From assembly GCA_003049485.1 (NCBI GenBank), contig PYST01000158.1, positions 1 through 64,000 on the forward strand: DNA of 64,000 nt, read 5' to 3'. A program made the translations under genes and the position numbers. This document shows, in pieces, positions 10,235 to 22,630 of the stretch. How positions within the stretch are numbered: position 1 is the stretch's first letter; every line of letters begins with the position of its first letter. The notes below the pieces were generated by a model that was not told the DNA's origin, made no database searches, and saw only the letters and a list, made by a program, of their open reading frames with translations. This DNA is from Ophioceras dolichostomum (Eukaryota > Ascomycota > Sordariomycetes > Magnaporthales > Ophioceraceae).

Positions 10235-13200
10235 ATGTCATATTCAAACTCAACCGGCGGAACACTCACGCTCCCGTCGCCAACCAACGTGCACCATGTC
10301 GACGTAAGGGCTGCTGTGCGCTCCCTCAGGCGATCGCTCTCTCGCTCGCCGTCTAAATTCAATCTTTTGCGCTCATCTTCGGACTCTTCGGACGCGCCCG
10401 CGCACTCGGCCAATTCACCTCATTCGCCCTCTTCACAACCCCCTCTCCCGCCTCTTTCATCTTTTCCGTCGCAAAATCCGAGCTCAGTTACCTGCCCCGC
10501 GTCTCCGAGTCCATTCTCAGCGCAAGCTCTCTGTCAATCGCAACAAACAATCCAATTCCCCACACAGCAGCCGCAGTCCGTTGCGACTCCCTTCCGTTCA
10601 AGCGTCAAGCTGTCCCTTCGGTCGGCGCGACCAAAGGCGCAATCGGCCAAGCCTCTATCGAGGACGCGCCCATCGCCGCGAAGTCCCCTTAAAAGGGCGC
10701 TCAGCTCTAGCAACGACGCTGGAAACGCGACCAGCCCCGCACCTCCGGCGCCGCCTGCCACCAGCCCTGCTTCTATCGGCCAGGAGAACAGCTTTCACTC
10801 GTTTGCCCTTGCGTTTGGGCAATCGGCGCGATCAAGTCTGGGCAAGGCAGGCTCGCGTCACAGCATGCATCTTGATCTGTCGGGCTCGTCGAAGGCCGCA
10901 TCCTCCAACGGGTCGCGTTTCCTGGATGTCAAGAGCGAGACCTACCCCTCCGCCACAGCGAGCCCGCTCAAAAGAACCGACCCGATTATGACCACCGACG
11001 CCCTCGGCAGCCCGGTGGCTAAACGCCGCAGTCTCCACGGCATTGCTAGCTTTGGCAGCGACCTGGGGTTTCTTGAACAGATGGCGCCTGCGCCTCGCTC
11101 CAGCTTCGAGATCCACGAGGATGCCAACCAGGAATACAAGCTGATCGGGTCGTCGTTGCTCTCTGCTTCGCGCGAGGCGGCGCTGTCATCGTCGCCTGTT
11201 CCCAACTCAAGCTTGCCCAAGCGCTCCTCGTCGCTACGAAAATCCACCCTCCAGCAGCGCCATGACCCGCGAACGTCGTGGGGTAAGCGTCAAGGGGAGA
11301 GATACCTGGCACAACAGTCGCATGAGACATCGTCACCAGTCCAGCGCAGCAAGCATCAGCGCGCCTCGCTGGACCAATTTATGCAGCCCGATCCCCGCGA
11401 GAGCCCTTTCTCAGCACGAGGGCCTCTGCCGAGCGCCTCGGCGCATATCTTCGACAGGCCTGCGCACCAACCACACCCTCTGTCCAGGACGTTGACGACG
11501 GCGTCCTTGACCACCTCGTCCTCCAGCTCGAGCGTGGCTGACGAGTCCCCGACTCATGCGCCCCCCCCAGCGGCTGATCGCATGCGTCCTCCCCCTACCA
11601 ACTTTGCGCGGTCACTGCCGGTCGGAGCTCATCCCCCCACCAATCCAGTCGCGACTCCGTCGTACAAATCGGCACGTCCTCTTCAGTCCGCCTTCGCGTC
11701 CACGGGTTTGGTGTCCAAAATGAATCGGAACCCGGAAGCTGGTCCAATGACCCGAAGCGGGCACCCGCAGATGATGCCAGATACGCCATGCAAGAAGCAG
11801 TTCTCCTTCGAGAGCAGTCTCAATTACCCTCACAATACCTACCCGCCTTCTTCTGGCAGCTCACGCAAGCAACGCTTCTCTCTCGGCAATCCCAGTCGGA
11901 CGCCCTATAGCCCCGCGCCTGCCCCCGTTCTAGGGGACTTGGGCAGCTTGGACAGAAGTGCCGGGGGTCTATTCAAGCCTCGCAGCAGCAATGGTCGCAG
12001 GTCCAATTTCTTCAGCTTCGACAACGAATTCAATTCTTTGATTCCCGACGACGCCGACCTGCCTCCCACCCCCACGAAACAGGCGCTTGTATCCGGGAAG
12101 TCTATGTCTGCCGGGGCAGTGAGCACAACTTCGGCCGCCTCTCGCGCAGTCACCCCGACGGCATCTCTGTTCGGTCGCCGTGTGGCTGGCTCATCGGCTG
12201 ATCTGAGTTGTAAGTTGCAACCCTACTTTTCTTCCACAACGCTTGGATCAGTGTGGGCTTAGTTTGGGCGTAGTTTTCCTTGGAGACTGGTGTGGCCAAT
12301 GCCAGCATACTAACCAATTTTTGTCCCTTCCAGCGAGCCCTTTGCAGCAGCACGGTGGTCTTGCCTCATCGGAGTCACCGAAAACTCCCCGTGACTCCAT
12401 GATGCCCCCAGACGCGAGCCGGCTTTCCATCTCCAACGCCCCTGAGAATTCTGCTACGCGGCGCGCTCCGACCTACCCTCCTGCAACCCCCACCACAGTT
12501 GGCGGACGGACATCTCTGTTCGGCGTGCCCGCAAACCGCGCCATCACGCCGGTCAATGGCCACGGTTTCAAGGACATTGACGTATCACTGGCTGAACGAT
12601 TTACGAACATCGAGTCGATTGGCTACGGCGAGTTCTCGGAAGTCTTCCGAGTGTCTGGCAGACCCAGCCAGGACTCATTTGCGATCCCGAATCGCAGCGG
12701 GACCCCTGGCACGCCTCCGCCTGAGCGGCTCTACGCAGTGAAGAAGCTGCGCCACCCGTTCACGGGCATGAAGGACCGCGAAGCCAAGCGGCGGGAGGTC
12801 GACATTCTGAAGGCTCTCCAGAACTGCGACAACATCCTCCAATATGTCGCCGATTGGGAGTGGGGGTCTCGGCTCTACGTTCAGACGGAGTACTGCGATA
12901 ATGGATCCCTGGAGAAATTCCTCAGTACCGTCGGCTTCCCCGGCCGGATGGATGACTTCAGAATATGGAAGATTCTGCTGGAAATAGTACAGGTATGTAC
13001 AATCTCTACGTTGAAACGACGTGCCATGTCATTCGCGGCACTCACTGATGCTGAGTATCTTGACAGGGTCTGAGCCATATTCACGAGTCGGGTTTCATAC
13101 ACCTCGACATCAAGCCAGCCAACATCATGATCGCCTTCGACGGGACGCTGAAGATTGGCGACTTCGGCCTGGCATCAACCTGGCCCGCCCCGAAGTACAT

Positions 13201-13858
13201 CGACGGTGAAGGGGATCGCGCCTACATAGGCCCAGAAATCCTCCGCGGCCAGTTTGACAAGCCCGCAGATGTGTACGCCCTGGGTCTGATAACTTTCGAG
13301 GCTGCTTCCAACTCGATCCTCCCCAACAACGGGGAAGATTGGGTGGCTATTCGGGAGCGAAGATTGTCCGACTTCCCTCAACTCACCTTGCAAGAGTCGG
13401 AGCTGGAAGAGGCGCAGTTCATTCGGCGCGACGCTACCGAGGTATCACTCCAGCAAGAGTCGTCCTCCTACGGAGCTGAGACTGTGAGCCTCGACCTCGA
13501 CCTACATACCACACGGAGCGGCATCCATTTCGGCCTCCCTCGTTCAACCCACGACGCCAGCAATCTATTTGGTGCCAAGCGAGCACCGAGCTATCAGGCC
13601 CAGCCCTGGATGAAGGACCGAGCCCATCCAGGATCTTTGGACACGATCGTCAACTGGATGATTGCACCAGAGCCCTCGGAGCGGCCCACTGTGCAGGAGA
13701 TTCTCAGCTTCCCTTCTGTCCGCTGGGTCTCGGATATGCGCCTGGCCTCAGCAACTATATTCGAAGGGAACTGGGGCCCTATCGAGAAGGTGTGCGCCAT
13801 CGATAGGGCGGGTGAGGACAAGAGTCTCTCTGTAGATGTCGAAATGATGGACGTCTAA
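10235..13858 (+). CDS. swe1: Wee1/Swe1-type mitosis-inhibitor protein kinase
   Basis: The product would phosphorylate Cdk1 on its inhibitory Tyr and delay entry into mitosis. Exons are 10235-12209, 12334-12992 and 13067-13858 (1,141 residues). The introns have GTAAGT and GTATGT donors, and the first has a clear ACTAAC branch site. The first 730 residues are Ser/Pro-rich with many SP/TP sites, as in other fungal Wee1 proteins. The kinase domain follows: glycine loop GYGEFSEVF (from residue 755), Lys in YAVKKLRHPF (795), HLDIKPAN with Asp892, DFG at 910-912, and EGDRAYIGPEIL. The HxDIKP form of the catalytic loop and the EGDRxYxxPEIL activation segment distinguish Wee1 kinases from ordinary Ser/Thr kinases. 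An insert sits between the C-lobe helices (residues about 995-1060). The long 5' leader with upstream ATGs hints at translational control. Confidence 0.88.
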
Positions 13859-15650
13859 TGCCACCATCACATCCAGCTGGGCTATTGTGGCGCCATCACA
13901 TCCAGTAACACCTACTACCTACCTACCTACCTAGGTACCTATCCATCTTCCACTCACACACCTCTACCTACACACACCTCGCACTTGGCTACGGCCTCCA
14001 GCCACCACTATCAACAAATCATATTGCCGCCCCCACTACCAACATCCGCCGACTATGAGATCGAGACCGACGACGTACATATCTGTGTTGAAATACTGGA
14101 TATGGCACACCACCATCTGCATCAGAAAGAGCTTGATTGCGTTTGTCCTTGAATTGTGCGGCTGACGATCTCTGGCTGGATATCATCCGACTACAGAAAA
14201 AAAAGAAGAGAAGATTTGGGGAGCGTGTGAAGAAACAACACTGACGTGAAGGGGAGAGAATGGAGAAAAACAGAGAAAAGTCCTGACATCGGTGCAAGAT
14301 GAGAGAGAGATAGAAGGACGGGAGAGACACCGTTCTTTGTCCTCAATTATTTCTTACCCTTTTACCAGCAGTCTACGACGGAATGTTTGTTACGATTTTC
14401 TCTTGTCATTCATTTCCCTATCACTCCTGTTTCGTTACACTCATCCTTTCCCTGCGGACTCGCATAATCACGACGGGCGATTGACGAGACCCAGCAGGCG
14501 GCCGTGGTTGCTTGTAGTGGGATCGTTTTTTCCGCCTTTCCCTCTCACCCTTTGCTAGCAGAGAACGATGGGAACATGTATGTTTTTTTTTTTTTTTTTT
14601 TGCTTTGCAACGGCTTGCTATTTTGCTTTCCATTTTGGGTGCCCTTTCGAAGGGGCGGTTTCTATACATTATAATATGTGTATTGGGACTAGAGAAAAAG
14701 AAAACTAGGTCTTCTGTTTTTGTCAGGAGGAGTTGGTGGAGGGGAAACGGTTTACCAGCCTAAGTAGAGAGAGGCTATATTTGTCATTCTTGCTCTTGTC
14801 CTCTATCCCCCCACCCTTTTGCTTTTTATTTGGCTGGATGGAGTTGCCGGTTTGTGGCGGCCTTTCTGGGGAAACCGATTAAGGAATCATCAAGGACCAG
14901 ACGAACCATACTACACACACCTACTCACAACCACCCTCTTGTATCGTGTGGAATATCATGTACAGACTAGGAAGACTTCCGTTATTTAGCTCGGCTCCGC
15001 GGATGGGGCTGGGTGGCAGAACAGAAGCAACAGCAGGACAATGAGGTGCTAGAAACAGCAATGGCTTGTTCGCTTTGCTCGCTAGGTCGCTGGAAAGAGC
15101 GCGGCAGTTGCTTTTTTTTTTTAGCGGAGGGAAAGGAGAGAGACGGAGGAGCAGGCAAAGGGGATCTGCGATTGGGGGGCTATTATGTCATAGCCCCGTC
15201 CTGAGGTTGGAGAGATCATCATGATTTTATGACGATTACGATGTGTTACTTTGACAAGCACATAGGGCAATAGTAAAGACTTGCTCCCTCTTCATCCTTG
15301 CTTGATATTGGGCCGTCTCGCCTCACCTGGCGGCCTCAAGAAGTACCCTCTAGTATCAGATGATGTATTCCGTGGAGTGCCCGATTCATATCTACAGGCA
15401 CGCACATAACACCGCGACGTCTATTCCCTACAACAAGTGATACGCTACAGCGCTCTTTAGGTATTCCCAGCGCCAGACCATGGTATTTTGTGCACGTTGA
15501 TAAGAATACAATGCGCATCCCAACAGATAAACGAAATGGAAGAGAGAAGAAACGCTAACATCCATGACATCCCAAATGTAACCATCCCATCCTCCTATCC
15601 CGCCGAAATCACCAAGACGGAGAGAACGACGGACCCAGCCCCCACAGCTC
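13859..15650. other. Intergenic, convergent 3' ends
   Basis: The kinase gene (plus) and the GCP3 gene (minus) converge here, so the stretch should hold two 3' UTRs. It contains a 14-nt direct repeat (GCCATCACATCCAG, near 13862 and 13890), a TACC microsatellite at about 13914-13933, a run of 19 T at 14583-14601 and a shorter T run near 15112. Short open frames are not protein-like. Confidence 0.5.
14583..14601. repeat. Poly-T tract
   Basis: Nineteen consecutive T on the plus strand lie between convergent genes. Confidence 0.9.
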
Positions 15651-18600
15651 CTAGCCCTTGGAGAGCAGAACGCTGCTACTCGCAGAAGCAGAGCCGCCGC
15701 CGCCACCACCGTCTCCCCTGTCTCCTCCCCTGTCTCCTCCCCTGTCTCCTCCCCTGTCTCCTCTATTTCTACCACCGCCACCGCCACCAGCGGCTCCGGA
15801 CCGATGGTGGTGCCTGCCCTTGACGAACGAGGGCCTGTATATCTCGTTGAAGTTCATGGCGATGCCGAGGAAGCGCGTCTCGTGCTCGGGCTGGAAGGCC
15901 AGGTCGGCGAGCAGCCGCTCCACGCGCACCTTGAACTGCGCGCCCAGGTGACGCAGCCGGTCCTGCAGGGCGGGGAGCTCTGAGGAGGAGGTCCCGTCTG
16001 CGCCGGACATGGCGGTGTCGCCGTCGAGGTGTAGGGGTAGGTTTGGTGTGGATGGTTTGGAGGTCGCGGTCGCCGCCGTGGAGACGATGACGTCGTTTTG
16101 GCGAGCGGTGAAGTCGGACACGGCCCAGGAGTAGAGGCCGTCGACGCAGTCGCGGTAGGAGAGGATGCCGCGCAGGATGTCGGCCACTTGGTTCATGGGG
16201 AGGCTGCGCTCGTCGTCGGTCGAGGTTGCTGCTGCTAGTGCTGCTGCTGCTGCGGCCGCCGTTGCGGCGGCGGCAGCTTCGGAGGGGTCTAGGGAGGAGC
16301 CTGTTGCGTCCGAGGGCTGGGGCTGCAGGTGGGAAGTGGGCACGCGGCCGCGCTTGGCGCCGAGGAGGCCGCGGCGGGTGATGTTGCTCAGGTAGGTGGT
16401 GTGCGCGCCGATGAGGTCGTCCAGCGTGGCGTCCTCGCGCGAAAGGGCCTGCTGGAGCGAGGCCCACGAGGCCTCGATGACCTCGAAGAGCACGTAGTAC
16501 TGCAGCTGGCCGACCCAGTGGATCATCTCGGCGAGCACGCCCCGCGTCGACTTCCACGTCTGCTCGACGGCCGGGTCGTCCGTCTGCAGGACGCCGCGCG
16601 ACCCCGTGGTGCACTTGCGCCAGGCGGACTCGAGGGCGAACTCGACGCGCTTGACGCGCCAGAGGAAGTTGAAGACCTTGAGGTACTGCCGGTTGTGCCA
16701 CTCGGTCACGACGCAGTCGACGGGCGAGTCGATCTTGTACTCGAGCGTGAAGCAGTCCCAGCCCATTTCGCCGTGCGAGAGCTGCAGCATGCGGGCGTCG
16801 AGGCGGCGGAGCACCTCGGGGCTGGCGTACTGCGCGTTGGAGCCGCGGATGGCCTCTTCGAGCTTAGCGGTTAGGGTGTGACGGTACTGCGCGCCGGCTG
16901 GGCGGTCTAGGTTGGGCGCCAGAGATTCCATGAGCAAAGCGATGAAGTCGCCCTGGCCCAACAGGATGTAGTCCTTCATGGCGCGCAGGTGTTCGAACAG
17001 GCGGAACTTGGACGCCATCAAGTGCGTCAGCCGCTTCATCGTGGTCTTGTACGCCTCGTCGATCCAGGCCTCCAGCGTGGCCGTGTCGCCATACCGCAGC
17101 TCCTTGGACGCCGCCCGGCTGTAGTCCTCGACCCACTGCGAGTCGCCGCAGCTATGCCGGATGAAGTTGAGCGACTTGCCGATCAGGAAGACCTTCTGCG
17201 CGAGATCGGCCGAGACGATGCTGGGGATCATGGCCTCGTCCACTTCGAACTTGTCGTTCCACACGGAGCTCAGCCCCTTGGCCTTGGCCTCCTGGTGCTT
17301 GTCCGAGCCCGGGTCCTGCTCGCGCACGAAGAACTCGTGGTAAGGGTCCGACAGCTCCCCGTCGTAGATCCAGCGCCGGAGGATGTCGTAGAAGGGGCGC
17401 GTGACGTGCGCCAGCAGCCGCTCCGCGAAGGCCGCCACGGTCGGGTCGCCGTGCGACGTCGAGAAGCCGTGGATCAGCGAGATGAGCTGGCCGCCACCAC
17501 GGCTGCTCCTGGACTCCTCCGCGATCACGGCCAGCAGGCGCAGGCCCATGGTGGCGTCTCGGGTCCAGACCACGCAGCGCTTGAGCGTGACCCCCGCCTT
17601 GCCGATGCCGGCGCGGGGCGCGTCCTCGTCGAGCGACGCCAGCGCGCGCCGGATCTGGCCTTCTAGTGTAGCCACCAACGAGAGGTAGGACCGTAGCTCC
17701 TGGCTCATGGCAGCGCGTAGGCTTTGGCCTAACAGGCCGGACGCGGGCGACTTGACGAAGGCGTCGAGCCCCCTGTACAGCAAGGACGGTTCGGCGAGGG
17801 TGTGAAGCAGTGATATTATTGGACAAGGCAGGGTGGGTGGCAGTTTCAGGCTGGTCTCCCGCGAGAAGGGTAGCGTAGTTGAGCCTAAGCCCTGGAGCGT
17901 GAAGGGTAGATCTCGTAGCAGGCCGATCTCGGACGGGTTGAGTTCTGCGGAGTTGTCCGCCAGGAGCGTGGACTTGATGGAGACATCTCTTTGTGGCGTG
18001 GAAGGCTCCTCTATGAGGACCAAGTCCATAGGCCCTGCCGTCGCCGCCGCCTCCGCAGCAGCAGCGGCAGCGGCAGCGGCAGCTCTGGCCTCATCGGGAC
18101 CCCTCCGAGCTTTTTCTGTAGGGAATTTCCTCAGGCCCCCGGGCTGGAAAGCATCGTTGAATTCTTCTTCTGCTGACGCCCGCGACGCCGACGCCGACGA
18201 CCTAGACCCTTGGTCTCTCTCGAGTGGCCTGCGGATGCTTTCTCGTTCTCGAGTGGTGGTGGTCGTCTTCCTGACGGCGGGACTGACGGGTAGTGGCTCG
18301 CTTGGGTCGGGCGAGTCGGCTAGCTGGTAGAGCAAGTACAATATCGCCCACTTCTTGTCCAGGACCGGGACCGAGAGGAGCTGCGTGTACAGGTTGGAGA
18401 AGCGCAGGGCCTGGCTGGGGTTCGTCTGGATGAGCCTGCGCTTGATGAGGTCCGAGGCGTGGTTGACATCGGATGATAATCCCACTGATGAGGAGCTACA
18501 GAGGGGCATCGTCAGTACAGTTCGGCTTAGAAAGTGAAATTCCGCCCACAGAACTGTAATTTATGATGATGCAACGACGTACCTGTTCAGTATAGCCTTG

Positions 18601-18716
18601 ACGAGCTCGAAGCAATGCTCGTGGCGCTCTTGCGACACCTCGCGGTCGTTTGGGTCGATGGGGACCAGGTGTGCTATTAGGCCTTCAACAGCATTGGCAA
18701 TGCGCTGTTGCGACAT
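15651..18716 (-). CDS. Gamma-tubulin complex component 3 (GCP3/Spc98/Alp6)
   Basis: Subunit of the gamma-tubulin complex that nucleates microtubules at the spindle pole body. Exon 1 is 18583-18716 (MSQQRIANAVEGLIAHLVP). The intron at 18496-18582 has a GTACGT donor and TAG acceptor. Exon 2 is 15651-18495, giving about 992 residues. The Spc97/Spc98 N-terminal GRIP1 region starts near residue 225, and the C-terminal GRIP2 region carries LLGQGDFIALLMESLAPNLD, PEVLRRLDARML, GWDCFTLEYKIDSPV and LKVFNFLWRVKRVEFALE. The GQGDFI and FNFLWRxKRxE signatures match GCP3 better than GCP2. A run of Ala (residues about 180-190) and an unusual Gly/Arg/Asp-rich tail (GDRGGDRG repeats, last 60 residues) are extra. 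The gene is divergent from the Hfi1 gene. Confidence 0.85.
15711..15765. repeat. 12-bp minisatellite inside the GCP3 C-terminus
   Basis: The unit CCTCCCCTGTCT occurs four to five times in tandem. On the coding (minus) strand it encodes repeated GDRG, so copy-number change keeps the frame. Confidence 0.85.
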
Positions 18717-19444
18717 CGTTGCATCGCTCCTATTCTCGCGGGTTGTGTGCGGTTTGCCTCGGGTCGAACTCTTTGATTCTTCATGAGACCTACACTCTCC
18801 TGTTGCGTCTTGATCAGGTGGCAATGACGGGGAGGTTGCATACAGACTTAGTTGTCGGAGCACCTTATTATGTTGGTTGGTGGGGGGTGATGATAGCGAC
18901 GCGATTGTTGACGCGACCAACTGATGTGTTAGTGGCTCTTCAGGGGCGTTGGCCACTGACCAACTGGAGGAAGGCCCCACAGAATCTTGTACCAGATACG
19001 CTTTGAATTGCGGCTGAATAGGGGTCTGTACATGTCCACAGGACGTGCCGAGACAGTTCTGCCAAAGCTTCTCAGCGCCATCATTGAGTCGCCCGGGCTT
19101 TGTTTCTTTAGGCTCCGCAAAATCTCAACCACATTCGGACATTCAACCGGCCTCAGACAAACGCTCGCCGCAATAGCAGAATCTCACTCTTTTGGCCTCC
19201 AAACATCTGCGCCCATCGTTTTAGCCACCACAACATGGCAAATCCATCACTTTGATATCGGAATCCCGATCGCATGACCGCCGTCCATCTTCCCATGTTT
19301 TCGTGATTCCAGATTTCCATCTGCGCTGGGCCCCAATTTCGCTCGCGACGACGCCGGCTGGTGCTGCGCGCTTGCTGCGCTCTCCGCTGCTTGCTGACGC
19401 TCCTGGCTCGCTCTGCTTGCGCGACCCGACACCGACCAGCCAAA
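18717..19444. promoter_or_regulatory. Divergent promoter region, GCP3 and Hfi1 genes
   Basis: This 728-bp interval separates the start codons of two divergent genes. An open frame extends upstream of the GCP3 ATG to 18980, but the chosen start (18716) fits the family N-terminus. No TATA box close to either start is evident. Confidence 0.5.
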
Positions 19445-21291
19445 ATGCCCGACATCAACCCCGCCGAGCTCAGCCGGACGGCCACCATCGGCCACTCCAC
19501 CCCTATCCTCTCCCACAAGTCCATCACGGTCTCTGCCCCGTCCCTTCAGAAGACGCCCAAGGTTTCCCAGATTATTCCCGCCCGAATAGAGTTGGAGCCC
19601 GTGTACTCTGCATTAAAGTCTTCCATCACCAGCGAGCAATGGGTCGTGTATAAGGAGACCGTCACTCAGTTCTTGATAGGTATGCAGCTACCCGCATCAC
19701 ACAAACTTATCCCCTATGTCTCTGCTCGTCTCATTTTCTTTTATCCTTTCTTCTGTTATTTCCTCCCTTCCTTCACTTTTCTTTTCCCCCCCTCAACAGA
19801 AAACGATCTGCATCCCTTTATATCGGCCGCCCCATCCTTCGCCGTATTATTCTCGTGACCCCTGTCTCACCATTGGCCGCCCCTGTTAACTCTGATATAC
19901 AACCCAACTAGGTCGCCTACATCAGTCCGAATTCTCCGAGAAAATTGACCCAATCCTCGCGTCCCCCAATGGCGAGAAAGAGCATCTACACAACCAGCTC
20001 ATTGCCGCCATCTATGGCAACGTCACGCGAGACCTGCCCGACCAGGGCTTGGCGCCTTGGGTCAGCGCCAACGACAAGCCCTCGACGGCGGTCGGGAGCA
20101 AGCCCGTCACCGGAGATGCCGCCGAGCGGAGACTCAAAGGGGAGGTGATGCAGCTACCCAGCAGAGATCGCAGGCGCATCAAGGATCTTGCATTGAACGA
20201 GGTAAGCTGCTGTTGCCACCAAATCCACCAAATTCGAGATGAGGTTGTATGTGACGACTAACTCGTGTTCATTAGGTCGATCCGTACGAGACCCTGGCCG
20301 GTGTGTTCTCCGATCATGGCCGCGCAAAGGCTATAAAAGGCCCAGATGTGCCGGCGAGCGCAGGTGGTCTGAATCGCATGAGTATGTGCCCCCCACCTCT
20401 TTTTCTCCCACCTTATGATGGTCGCGTTGCTCACCTCCGTCACCAACCTCAACAGACTGGGACCTCGAAATTCGCAAACGCTATGCCCAACCCCTGGCGG
20501 TCGAGTCGGGCGAATTCCCCGACACGAGTAACATCGAGGCCCGCATGCTCCCCTTCTGCTACGAGGCCGGCTTGGTCTCGGGACATGTGCCAGAAGCGGC
20601 ACAGTTCGTGAACTTGGCCACCGAGTCGTTCATAAAAGAGTTCCTCTCAGCCATATTCGGCCGCACGAGGAGTAATGGGCCAGCCGAGATCGGTGGCACC
20701 GGTCACAACCTCTCTGGGGGCGCGTCATGGATACAGACACACCGATACCGAAAGCAGCTCGCGAGGGAAGAAGAAGCTGCCAGACGCGGCGAGATCCCTC
20801 GGGACAAGGGCGGCCTGTTGCCGATCGAGTCGAGGTCTGCCAGCGAACAGGGGCCTCTTGGAATGGCCGACCTGCGGCTCGCTCTCGAGATGGGTGACTG
20901 CGGCCTGGCGACGTTCCCGCTGATTGGCCAATCGATCAAGTACAACTACCGCGAAGGCGAGCTGGAGAACTGGCAAGACTACACGTGGATAGACGGTCAC
21001 AAGATCAACGACAAGAAGCCGGAACAGCTCGAACAACTAGATCAGCGAGAACGAGAACCACGGCTGCCGCCCAGGGATGCGGACGGCGACGTGCGCATGA
21101 TAGCGGCCACGAACGGCGAGCCTAGCCGTCACCCGCCCGGCTCCAATGCGACAGGAGCGGCGCTACCGAACGGCGTGCACCCTCACGACGACACCATGAT
21201 GGATGTCGACGACGACCTAGTATGGGAAGGCGCCGACCCTGAAGATGGTGGTGCTCTTGACAGTGTCCTCGACTCGTGCTTGGCTGTGTGA
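19445..21291 (+). CDS. hfi1: SAGA complex subunit Hfi1/Ada1 (Tada1 family)
   Basis: Adaptor of the SAGA histone acetyltransferase coactivator in the nucleus. Four exons, 19445-19679, 19912-20201, 20276-20381 and 20456-21291, give 488 residues. All three introns have GT..AG ends and restore phase. The N-terminal part shows the Tada1/Hfi1 pattern: RIELEPVYSALKSSI, WVVYKETVTQFLIGR, LHQSEFSEKIDPILAS and HNQLIAAIYGNVTRDLP. The histone-fold-like C-terminal part has RMLPFCYEAGLVSGHVPEAA and FVNLATESFIKEFLSAIFGR. The last 100 residues are acidic and disordered. The first intron (232 nt) is long for this window. Divergent from the GCP3 gene. Confidence 0.83.
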
Positions 21292-22630
21292 GACTTATCG
21301 GTGCTGGGTCTGGGATGGGCGCTGGGCACTGGGATGAAGTTTCCTTAGAGACCATAACCCCCCTCCCCGACTTCCAGAACACTCTCAGAAGGGTCTGTGT
21401 GGCCCGGCTCTTCCTCGCTCCCCACAAATCCTTGTAGGGACAGGAGATGGACCATTCCTGTCCCCATTTCCATTTTTTACCCGTATATATATCCCTGACG
21501 CTTCTTACTCTCCTCAACGCTTCCAGCCTTTCATAAAGCACTGGAGTACATTTTGTCATCTAGCATTCTTCTACGGCGTTTTGGAGCACGATGGGAGGAT
21601 TTGCACGGTCAGCCATGTGAATGGTGGTTTTTTCTTGTCCTTTTTCCATGGTGGGGATCAGTCGATGGATGCTTTGTATAACAACCTTCTCTAGCCTGGG
21701 GTACCAAAAACACGGCGAGGCCGGCGCGGGATAGGGAGAGAAAGGAGGTGTTCTGGAAACAATTGGATGGATATGTGCGTTTCTGAACTTCCTCAACCCG
21801 TCTGGTTTGTATTGTGCGGGCAAAGGGGAGAAGCTGAAAGCTTGAGGATGGGTGCATGTCAGGACGTGCGGGACGAGGCCCGCACATATTTTTGTGTTTC
21901 GGAATTGTATTTACATCACGATACCCTGGGGCTCAGGCTCATTCATGCTTCATGTTTTCACCTCGCGCAGGGGCTCGGGTCAACGATGATGGGGGCGGGG
22001 ACGTCGGTAGAAGGAAGGTATCTTAGTACAGTAGGGATTACCAGATACGAGTTGAACACAGGAACTTGACATACTTCCGAGAAATGAGGCAGACTATGTG
22101 CGTAATGTGCAGTCATATGGCGAGCAATGTACAAGCGGTACTTGACTTGTCGACTTAGAGAGGACAGAGGTCGAGTAACATGAGATAAGGAACCCAAAGC
22201 AAGTGCGGAGGCAGCGGCAAAAAGGACGAGAATTGAATAAGGTTCGGCGACTCTATATTGCATTGATTCTTTACTACTAAAGTCCTTGGTGCAACTAATG
22301 GCAATCGGTTCGCTGAGAACAGTGTCGTGGAACGCTCTGAAGTTGATGAAGTTGACGCGCAGGAAACAGGTGTGACGTGTGAGCTTTGGTGGAGCCTTTC
22401 GGTCGCGTGGGGGCGTTCTTTCAGTGCTTGACGCGCTATCGCGTCCGCAACGCGTCCCCCTAAAAGAGCTCCCCACTCCTGCCACCCATCCAAGGTGCCG
22501 CTTAACACAAACTACCAAGTTATCATGCATCTGGCCTTGACCTTAGTTTGACTCCCTGACTATGAAGTTTACCCTTTGAATCTATTATTCTCGTATTATC
22601 TGGCTGCTGGAAGTCCCAATTGCAGCTGCA
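21292..22630. other. Intergenic: Hfi1 3' UTR and Mrc1 promoter
   Basis: No gene is supported. Minus-strand open frames here (longest about 190 codons) are not protein-like. The part next to the Mrc1 start contains an MluI cell-cycle-box hexamer and further GACGCG variants near 22356 and 22431. Confidence 0.5.
22450..22455. promoter_or_regulatory. ACGCGT (MluI cell-cycle box) upstream of Mrc1 gene
   Basis: A perfect palindromic ACGCGT lies 176 nt before the Mrc1 start codon. In yeasts this is the MBF site that drives G1/S expression of replication genes, so the position is functionally sensible. A single hexamer can occur by chance. Confidence 0.35.

Noticed and set aside
16329..17666. Plus-strand frames antisense to GCP3 (16329-16874 and 16989-17666)
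   Set aside because: They are shadows of a GC-rich coding exon. Residue content mirrors the codon bias of the minus strand.
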